In this document: in pieces, positions 6,566 to 11,009 of the stretch | Layout of the letters: each line of letters opens with the position of its first letter | How positions within the stretch are numbered: position 1 is the first letter of the stretch | Source of the DNA: Streptosporangiaceae bacterium | GTDB lineage: Bacteria > Actinomycetota > Actinomycetes > Streptosporangiales > Streptosporangiaceae | NCBI GenBank assembly: GCA_030045175.1 | Contig: JASIBM010000542.1 | Span: forward strand, 1 to 11,009 | Reading direction: 5' to 3' | Length of the DNA stretch: 11,009 nucleotides | Notes under the pieces: model-generated | Told to the model about the DNA's origin: nothing | Databases searched by the model: none | The model's input: only the letters and a program-made list of their open reading frames with translations | Program-made: the position numbers and the translations under genes

Positions 6566-6805
6566 TCACCGGTCATGGCTCGCCGCCTTGTACGGCTGGA
6601 GCGCTGCGTGCAGTTCCATCAGGCTGGCCGTGATGACGACGCGGGTGCCTGGGGCAAGGCGGTCCCTGCGCTCGGCCACCCAGCGCTTGCCCCTCCGGGG
6701 GTTGACCAGCTCGTAGCCGAAGTCGAATGCGGGGTAGGCGACCGCGAGGCGGCGCAGATGCCGGATCACCGCAGCGCTGTCAGGTGCGGGAGTCGTGCCG
6801 GGCAT
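6566..6805 (-). CDS. Small conserved-looking protein beside the XRE regulator, function unknown
   Basis: The product is 79 residues from ATG 6803-6805, with AAAGGAA about 5 nt upstream on the minus strand. A longer frame to 6895 adds a Cys/Ser-rich stretch and overlaps the regulator's repeat region, so the shorter start is preferred. Codon third positions are strongly G/C, supporting real coding. Residues run 'RHLRRLAVAYPAFDFGYE' then 'RRGKRWVAERRD' and 'GTRVVITASLMELHAAL'. This pattern of a basic helix, an aromatic strand and a C-terminal helix is seen in small proteins next to XRE-DUF397 loci in actinomycetes (recollection, not searched). It is soluble and basic, with no signal or membrane segment. 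It is divergent from the XRE regulator and convergent with arsM, 18 bp from its stop. No function is assigned. Confidence 0.62.
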   Translation of the reverse strand: MPGTTPAPDSAAVIRHLRRLAVAYPAFDFGYELVNPRRGKRWVAERRDRLAPGTRVVITASLMELHAALQPYKAASHDR

Positions 6806-6925
6806 CGGCGTTCCTTTGCGGCCATGACTGGACTTGCTCTGCCAAGGCTGGCACCGAGGGCATACGCTGTGCAAGACGCGCGAGCAACTGTGCAAGTGAC
6901 GAGCCTAACGTGCAAGGACGGTCTA
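6806..6925 (+). promoter_or_regulatory. Regulator upstream region with three GTGCAAG direct repeats
   Basis: GTGCAAG occurs at 6869-6875, 6890-6896 and 6910-6916, with start-to-start spacing of 21 and 20 bp, about two helical turns, so all copies face one side of the DNA. The last copy overlaps the ribosome site AAGGA of the XRE gene. TAACGT at 6906-6911 could be a -10. The repeats are probable operator sites, most simply for the XRE regulator itself. They also lie in the shared upstream region of the divergent small gene. Confidence 0.55.
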
Positions 6926-7750
6926 ATGCCGGCGCGCAACACGGTGCCCGCCGAGGGCAGCGGCGCGGACGCCGCCGCGCTCGAAGCGCTCGGCCAGCGA
7001 CTCCGTGAGACGCGCCGGGCGCGCGGCATGACGCAGGCCAGCGTCGCCGAGGTGCTGAACTGCGATCACACCGCCGTGTCCCGCATCGAGAGCGGGAAGT
7101 ACCCGCTCACCCCCCAGATGATCCGCGCGGTCGAGCGGCTGCTGTCGTTCGCGGCGTCGGACGGATACGAGACCTGGTTCATCAGCTACCTGGAGATCGA
7201 GCGCAGCGCGACGGTGCTGCGCACCTGGGAACCGGTAACAGTTCCTGGATTGCTCCAGACCGAGGGGTACGCGCGGCAGGTGCTCAAGGGCGCCAACCCT
7301 GGCCAGGGCGCCGCTGACATCGATCAGCGGGTGGCGGCGCGGATGGCCAGGCAGCAGATCTGGGAGCGTGCCGACCCGGCGCCACCGATGATGCCCGCGA
7401 TCATCGGCGAGGCGGTCCTGCGCAGGCGGCTCGGCGGCGCGGATGTCATGCTGCAGCAGCTTGAGCGCCTGGTCGCCGTCGCCGAGAGCGAGCCGCGCAT
7501 CACCGTGCAGGTACTGCCGTTCGGCTCGCCCGGCTGCGCTGGCACGCTCGCGCCCTTCGTGGTCGCCAGCTTCGCGCCCGACCCGCGCCCGGACGTGGCG
7601 TACCTGGACAACGCGCTCGACGGTGCGACGACCGAACGGCGCGATCAGGTCACCCGGCTTGCGCTGCTATATGATGCACTGGCGAGGGACGCGCTCAGCC
7701 CGGACGATTCGGCTGAGCTGATCACGAAGGTGGTGCGGGAGTGGACCTGA
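6926..7750 (+). CDS. XRE-family regulator with C-terminal DUF5753 domain
   Basis: I start at ATG 6926 behind AAGGAC (6914-6919), giving 274 residues; the same frame is open to 6575, but that part lacks homology and overlaps the divergent gene. Residues about 21-72 are a helix-turn-helix of the Cro/CI type: 'LGQRLRETRRARGMTQASVAEVL' then 'DHTAVSRIESGK'. Residues about 85-268 match DUF5753, with 'WEPVTVPGLLQTEGYAR' split at 101-117, 'ITVQVLPF' and 'VAYLDN'. Such proteins pair with a DUF397 partner in Streptomyces (for example WhiJ-type systems in development and antibiotic control), where the partner modulates DNA binding. Here the DUF397 gene overlaps its last codons. There is no metal-binding cysteine cluster, so a direct arsenic-sensing role is not indicated; the module seems to have been placed between two arsenic blocks. 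Confidence 0.9.
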   Translation: MPARNTVPAEGSGADAAALEALGQRLRETRRARGMTQASVAEVLNCDHTAVSRIESGKYPLTPQMIRAVERLLSFAASDGYETWFISYLEIERSATVLRTWEPVTVPGLLQTEGYARQVLKGANPGQGAADIDQRVAARMARQQIWERADPAPPMMPAIIGEAVLRRRLGGADVMLQQLERLVAVAESEPRITVQVLPFGSPGCAGTLAPFVVASFAPDPRPDVAYLDNALDGATTERRDQVTRLALLYDALARDALSPDDSAELITKVVREWT

Positions 7751-7938
7751 CGAGCGCCGCTTGGCGCAAGTCGTCGTACAGCAGTAACAACGGCAACTGC
7801 GTGGAGGTCGCGCGGAACCTGCCCGGTGCCGTGGCGGTGCGGGACTCCAAAGACCCCGATGGCCCGGCGCTGGTGTTCACCGCTGACGCATGGCGTGCGT
7901 TCGTGGCAAGCGCGCGGGACGGGCAGATCACTAGCTGA
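7741..7938 (+). CDS. DUF397 protein, partner of the XRE-DUF5753 regulator
   Basis: The product is 65 residues from a GTG at 7741 that overlaps the last 10 bases of the regulator gene, implying translational coupling and balanced amounts. The family hallmark is clear: 'WRKSSYSSNNGNCVEVA' (8-24), then 'VAVRDSKDPDGPALVFT' (31-47), then 'AWRAFVASAR'. DUF397 proteins are small cytosolic factors that work with the neighbouring XRE regulator, probably as an antagonist or co-factor. Length is normal for the family. It converges on arsR2, with 49 bp between the stop codons and no hairpin visible. Confidence 0.92.
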   Translation: MDLTSAAWRKSSYSSNNGNCVEVARNLPGAVAVRDSKDPDGPALVFTADAWRAFVASARDGQITS

Positions 7939-7987
7939 TCCCTGACCGGCGCGACGCGGGGGCGTTGTCCTGCTGCCCTGGTGATCC

Positions 7988-8365
7988 TTAGCTGGCGGGC
8001 ACGGTTAGCAGCGCGGCCATCCGCGCCAGGGCGGCGGGTACCAGGCGGTAGTAGACCCAGGTGCCGCGCCGCTCGCTGTCGATGATCCCCGCCTCGCGCA
8101 GCACCTTCAGGTGGTGGCTGATGGTGGGCTGGGTGAGGTCGAACGCCGCCGTCAGGTCGCAGACGCAGACTTCCCCGCCCTGCCGGGCGCCGATCAGCGA
8201 CACGAGCCTGAGCCGGACCGGGTCGCCGAGCGCCTTGAACACCTGGGCCAGCCCGGCCGCCATCGCCTCGTCGATCGGCTCGCCTACCAGGGCTGGCTGC
8301 ACGCAGGTGTCCGGCCCGGTTACCTCGACGATGGCGAGCTCGTCGCGATCTGCCTGGATCGACAT
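7988..8365 (-). CDS. arsR: ArsR-family arsenic-responsive repressor (arsR2)
   Basis: I place the start at ATG 8363-8365 (125 residues, MSIQADRDEL...); the longer frame to 8422 would span the promoter. The winged-helix domain has the recognition helix TQPTISHHLKVL (about 78-89) and wing GTWVYYR, and C67-V-C69 in the EVCVCDL metal motif. Unlike ArsR1 it has one N-terminal cysteine (C21, in DTCVQP) instead of a Cys pair, so metal coordination or affinity may differ. It is about 66% identical to ArsR1 over 80 residues, and identity even includes the bases around the stop (ATCCTTAGCTGGC on the + strand). The ATG lies 6 nt after CAATAT, so the mRNA is probably leaderless. It should control itself and the divergent channel-flavoprotein operon. 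Confidence 0.88.
   Translation of the reverse strand: MSIQADRDELAIVEVTGPDTCVQPALVGEPIDEAMAAGLAQVFKALGDPVRLRLVSLIGARQGGEVCVCDLTAAFDLTQPTISHHLKVLREAGIIDSERRGTWVYYRLVPAALARMAALLTVPAS
8109..8133. repeat. 25-bp direct repeat copy 2 (inside arsR2)
   Basis: This is the second copy of the repeat at 4859-4883, in the recognition-helix codons of arsR2. Confidence 0.85.
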
Positions 8366-8449
8366 GCTTCTATATTGACGATCCTCGACGCGGCCTGGCA
8401 AGCTGAAGTCCTGCATCGACATCTGTCTATGAAGACGGGACGGGCTGGC
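8366..8449. promoter_or_regulatory. Divergent arsR2/channel promoter with probable ArsR operator
   Basis: Leftward: TTGCCA (complement of 8396-8401), 18-bp spacer, CAATAT (complement of 8372-8377), 6 nt, then ATG of arsR2. Rightward: TTGACG (8375-8380), 18 bp, CAAGCT (8399-8404, weak). TCTATATTGAC (8369-8379), a TCGA core and TGGCAA are shared with the arsR1 promoter, so both ArsRs may bind both regions. CTGTCTATG (8423-8431) is the exact reverse complement of 5145-5153 in the other promoter. GGGA at 8437-8440 is the best ribosome site for the channel gene. Confidence 0.62.
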
Positions 8450-9208
8450 ATGGGCGAGGTCGCGCTGTGGCGGCGGCTGCTAGCGGAGTTCGCTGGCAGC
8501 GCCTTCCTGGCGGCGACGGTCATCGGCTCGGGCATCGCCGCGGTGAACCTGTCGCCGGGAAACACCGGCCTTGAGCTCTTCGAGAACGCCGCGGCGACGG
8601 CGGCGGGCCTGTTCGCGATCATCTTGATGTTCGGCCCGGTATCCGGCGGCCATCTCAACCCGGTGGTGTCCTTCGCGGACGCGGCGCTCGGCGGGCTGCG
8701 CTGGCGGGACGCCGCGGCGTACCTGCCCGCCCAGGTCGCCGGTTGCACCTGCGGGGCGGTGCTCGCCAACGTGATGTTCGGCCTGGCCGCAGTCAGCATC
8801 TCGGCGAAGTCCCGGGCCACCCCGGCGCACTTCCTTTCCGAGATCATCGCCACCCTCGGGCTGATCCTGGTGATCTTCGCCCTGGTCCGGTCCGGGCGCT
8901 CCGGATCAGCCCCGGCCGCCGTAGGCGCGTACATCGGCGCCGCCTACTTCTTCACCTCCTCGGCCAGCTTCGCCAACCCTGCGATCACCGTCGGCCGGAT
9001 GTTCACCGCCACCTTCGCCGGCATCGCGCCAGCGTCGGCCCCGGCGTTCATCGCCGCTCAGGTCATCGGCGGCGCGCTCGCCGTCCTCCTGATCAAGGCG
9101 CTGTACCCGCGGGTCACGCGCTCGGGACCGGCCGCCGTCATCGTCCCGCACGACATGCGCGCTTCATCCGACGGCGCGTCGCGGCAAGCCGACCAGATCC
9201 CCCAGTAG
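8450..9208 (+). CDS. Aquaporin/MIP-family channel of the arsenic locus (AqpS-like)
   Basis: The product is 252 residues from ATG 8450 behind GGGA (8437-8440); an ATG at 8429 would add 7 residues but has no ribosome site. There are six membrane segments and two half-helices. The first NPA box is NPV (70-72, GGHLNPVVSF) and the second is intact NPA (176-178, FANPAITVGR). The arginine that normally follows the second NPA is I179, which should open or alter the selectivity filter. Loss of this arginine is also known in Sinorhizobium AqpS, an arsenic-operon channel for arsenite and methylarsenicals (family knowledge). C99 and C101 lie in or next to the third helix. The cytosolic tail is about 30 residues. 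It is the first gene of an operon with the flavoprotein, under arsR2, and could passively release As(III) or methylated arsenic. Confidence 0.87.
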   Translation: MGEVALWRRLLAEFAGSAFLAATVIGSGIAAVNLSPGNTGLELFENAAATAAGLFAIILMFGPVSGGHLNPVVSFADAALGGLRWRDAAAYLPAQVAGCTCGAVLANVMFGLAAVSISAKSRATPAHFLSEIIATLGLILVIFALVRSGRSGSAPAAVGAYIGAAYFFTSSASFANPAITVGRMFTATFAGIAPASAPAFIAAQVIGGALAVLLIKALYPRVTRSGPAAVIVPHDMRASSDGASRQADQIPQ

Positions 9209-9225
9209 ACACCCGGGAGCCAGCC

Positions 9226-10632
9226 ATGCACCTGGTCATGATCGGCGGCAGCGACGCGGGCATCAGCGCCGCCCTCCGCGCCCGCGAGCTCGACCCGTCA
9301 GCCGACGTCACAGTGGTCGTCGCCGACGCCTACCCGAACTTCTCTATCTGCGGCATCCCGTACTACGTCTCCGGCGAGGTCACGCACTGGCGGAACCTGG
9401 CCCACCGGACCGTTGCCGACCTGGAGGCCACCGGAATGAGCCTGCGGCTGGACACCACCGCCCGCAGGATAGACCCAGAGGCGCGCAAGCTCCTGCTCAC
9501 CGGCCCAGGCAGGGCTGAGGAACTCATCGGCTACGACAAGCTGATCATCGGCACCGGCGCCGTCTCGGTTCGGCCGCCGGTCCCTGGCATCACCGGCCCG
9601 GATGCCCTCGGTACCGCCGACGGCGTGCACCTGCTGCACTCGATGGGCGACACCATCTCCTTGATGCGGACCCTGGACGAGGCGGGCCCGTCCAGCGCGG
9701 TCATCGTCGGCGCAGGGTACATCGGCCTGGAGATGGCCGAGGCGCTGACCGCTCGCGGCCTGGCCGTGATTCAGATGGAACGGCTGCCCGAAGTGCTGCC
9801 GACCGTCGACCCGGCGCTTGGCGCCCTCGTCCACGCCGAGCTCTCCTCGCACGGCGTCGACGTCCTCACTGGCACCACCGTGCGGGCCATCAGCCGCGCC
9901 GAGCCAGGCGCCGCCCGGCTCCGGGTCGATGCTGCCGCAGCCGACGGCGAGCAAGTCACTCGGGCCGCCGACATGGTCCTCGTCGTCACCGGCGTGCGCC
10001 CGGACACCGCCCTGGCCGTCTCCGCCGGAGCAACGCTCGGCGTGCGCGGCGCGATCGCCGTCGACCGCGGCATGCGCACCGGCGTCCCTGACGTCTTCGC
10101 TGCGGGCGACTGCGTGGTCACTCACCACCGGCTGCTCGGCGAGACCTACCTGCCGCTGGGCACCACCGCCCACAAGCAAGGCCGGATCGCCGGCCAGAAC
10201 GCGCTCGGCGGGGACCGGGAATTCGCTGGCAGCCTCGGCACTCAGGTCGTCAAGATCTTCGACCAGGCCGCCGCCCGGACCGGCCTGCGCGACCACGAGG
10301 CCACCTCCGCCGGATTCGACCCGGTCACGGTTGAATCCGAGGCAGACGATCACAAGGCGTACTACCCAGGGAGCCACCGGATCCGGATGCGCGTCACCGG
10401 CGACCGCGCGACCGGGCGGCTACTCGGAATGCAGCTATTCGGCCACCGCCACGCCGAGGTCGCCAAGCGGATCGACATCGCCGCGACCGCGATCTTCCAC
10501 GGCATGACGATTGACGGCATCGCCGACCTGGACCTGTCCTACACGCCTCCCCTTGGCAGCCCATGGGAGGCGATCCAGATGGGCGCTCAAGCCTGGGAGC
10601 GACACGTCCTTGGCTGCTCAGCGGCGAGCTGA
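9226..10632 (+). CDS. CoA-disulfide-reductase-like FAD/NAD(P)H oxidoreductase of the arsenic operon
   Basis: I start at ATG 9226, 6 nt behind GGGAG (9215-9219) and 17 bp after the channel gene; the frame is open far upstream only as an overlap. The 468-residue product has an FAD-binding fold (VMIGGSDAGISAA, 4-16), the single redox cysteine C42 in SICGIPYYVSG, the NAD(P)-binding GAGYIG (162-167), and the second FAD contact FAAGD (291-295). It ends with a dimerisation domain with SYTPPLGSPW (438-447). One cysteine rather than a CxxxxC pair places it with CoA-disulfide reductases, NADH peroxidases and polysulfide reductases. No rhodanese domain is present. Its job next to an arsenic channel is unproven: reduction of mixed thiol disulfides or of pentavalent or thiolated arsenic are options (inference). 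Confidence 0.85.
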   Translation: MHLVMIGGSDAGISAALRARELDPSADVTVVVADAYPNFSICGIPYYVSGEVTHWRNLAHRTVADLEATGMSLRLDTTARRIDPEARKLLLTGPGRAEELIGYDKLIIGTGAVSVRPPVPGITGPDALGTADGVHLLHSMGDTISLMRTLDEAGPSSAVIVGAGYIGLEMAEALTARGLAVIQMERLPEVLPTVDPALGALVHAELSSHGVDVLTGTTVRAISRAEPGAARLRVDAAAADGEQVTRAADMVLVVTGVRPDTALAVSAGATLGVRGAIAVDRGMRTGVPDVFAAGDCVVTHHRLLGETYLPLGTTAHKQGRIAGQNALGGDREFAGSLGTQVVKIFDQAAARTGLRDHEATSAGFDPVTVESEADDHKAYYPGSHRIRMRVTGDRATGRLLGMQLFGHRHAEVAKRIDIAATAIFHGMTIDGIADLDLSYTPPLGSPWEAIQMGAQAWERHVLGCSAAS

Positions 10633-11009
10633 CCGTCGTCTGGGGGATGCAGCGGATCGAGGCGCCCCGGCCGGGCCAATCGCGATTGGCCCGGCTTCGG
10701 CCGGTGACTCGAACACGACCCGGAACAGGTCGGGCCGGAGCGCGGCGACCGTCAGCGCGGCTGGGCACCTTGAGGCCGGATCGTCGTAGCGCACCGTGAC
10801 CATCACCGCGAGCTGACCCGATCCGAGCCGGAGCCTGCGTGCGACCGCCGGTGGCGGCGGCTGCATCTCCAGGTACGCCGCGGCTGGCAGGCCGAGCGGT
10901 GCTCCCAGGTCAGGCTTGCTAGAGTTCCGTGGCGGGCGCCCGGTGCCCTCTCCAGCCACCGGTCCGGCCCCGGCGATCACGTCTGCGGCGATCTGGTCGG
11001 CCGCGTGCT
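10618..11009 (-). CDS. C-terminal part of a UTRA/GntR-like protein (5' end beyond window)
   Basis: The minus-strand frame is open from the right edge to a TGA at 10618-10620, about 130 residues visible, with strongly G/C third positions. A GTG at 10978-10980 could start a short form, but coding continues upstream as HAADQIAAD, so I read it as partial. The segment 'PPPAVARRLRLGSGQLAVMVTVRYDD' then 'AALTVAALRPDLFRVVFES' resembles the ligand-binding UTRA domain of GntR regulators (RRL-L--G, V--V-R-, LP--LF pattern). No helix-turn-helix is visible in this part. It overlaps the flavoprotein gene tail-to-tail by 15 bp. The assignment is tentative: it might be an actinomycete-specific regulator related to GntR, and no ligand can be named. 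Confidence 0.5.
   Translation of the reverse strand, partial: HAADQIAADVIAGAGPVAGEGTGRPPRNSSKPDLGAPLGLPAAAYLEMQPPPPAVARRLRLGSGQLAVMVTVRYDDPASRCPAALTVAALRPDLFRVVFESPAEAGPIAIGPAGAPRSAASPRRRSARR
10670..10695 (+). terminator. 26-bp perfect palindrome, candidate terminator of the channel-flavoprotein operon
   Basis: GCCGGGCCAATCG (10670-10682) is followed directly by its exact reverse complement (10683-10695). It begins 38 bp after the flavoprotein stop and lies inside the convergent UTRA-like gene, where it encodes GPIAIGPAG. Transcripts from either strand would fold into a GC-rich hairpin. No T-run follows. A regulator site is an alternative reading. Confidence 0.5.

Noticed and set aside
6553..6584. 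Possible terminator GGCGAG...CTCGCC after arsM
   Set aside because: The stem is only 6 bp with a loop of about 20 nt and no T-run, so it is too weak to call.
6575..6925. Upstream extension of the XRE regulator frame
   Set aside because: It overlaps the divergent small gene and the GTGCAAG repeats and has no helix-turn-helix content. ATG 6926 has a clear ribosome site.
8366..8422. Extended N-terminus of ArsR2 from ATG 8422
   Set aside because: It would translate the conserved promoter block shared with arsR1. ATG 8363-8365 is placed identically to the arsR1 start relative to CAATAT.
8111..8449. Upstream extension of the channel frame to 8111
   Set aside because: It runs antisense through arsR2 and its promoter, and the membrane-protein similarity begins only near 8450.
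8743..9225. Upstream extension of the flavoprotein frame to 8743
   Set aside because: The added 161 residues lie within the channel gene in another frame and are Arg/His-rich without homology. ATG 9226 has a good ribosome site and begins the FAD fold directly.
1..11009. CRISPR arrays, tRNA/rRNA genes, insertion sequences or integrase/attachment sites
   Set aside because: No regular repeat-spacer pattern, cloverleaf, transposase motif or terminal inverted repeats were seen. The only repeats are the GTGCAAG triplet, the arsR duplicates and simple palindromes.

Overview
The window looks like a chromosomal stretch of a high-GC actinomycete. Codon third positions are almost all G or C. The XRE-DUF5753/DUF397 regulator pair is a hallmark of Streptomyces-like and Streptosporangium-like Actinomycetota. 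Several genes appear to use leaderless or non-ATG starts. I cannot name the genus from sequence alone.

Left third (1-3946, all + strand): a cell-surface cluster. It begins with the last 37 residues of a secreted beta-sandwich protein. After a 265-bp spacer with a perfect palindrome and a long hairpin come a membrane-anchored DUF916/WxL-interacting-like protein, a sortase-independent surface protein (signal peptide, novel domain, Pro/Ser/Gly stalk, C-terminal membrane anchor), and a secreted Ig-repeat protein. The last two share one N-terminal extracellular domain that I cannot assign to a named family. A 17-bp perfect hairpin followed by TTTT closes the cluster.

Middle and right (3946-10632): an arsenic (organoarsenical) locus in two blocks. 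Each block is controlled by its own ArsR, and the two ArsRs are close paralogues. Block 1: arsR1 runs leftwards and is probably read through into a PIG-L/LmbE deacetylase; divergently, an ArsI/CadI-type glyoxalase-fold protein is followed by an ArsM-type arsenite methyltransferase. Block 2: arsR2 runs leftwards; divergently, an aquaporin-family channel with an altered selectivity filter is followed by a CoA-disulfide-reductase-like flavoprotein. The two arsR promoters have the same architecture (TTGCCA, 17/18 bp, CAATAT, 6 bp, start codon) and the same TCTATATTGAC block. This implies leaderless arsR mRNAs and overlapping divergent promoters silenced together. No arsenate reductase, ArsB/Acr3 pump or ArsA lies in the window, so export may rely on the channel.

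Between the blocks (6566-7938) sits an unrelated-looking regulatory module: a 79-aa conserved-looking small protein, divergent from an XRE-DUF5753 regulator translationally coupled to a DUF397 protein. Three GTGCAAG direct repeats spaced 21 and 20 bp lie in front of the regulator.

Right edge (10618-11009, - strand): the C-terminal part of a UTRA/GntR-like protein runs off the window. It converges on the flavoprotein gene with a 15-bp overlap, and a 26-bp perfect palindrome inside it is placed where a terminator for the arsenic operon would be expected.
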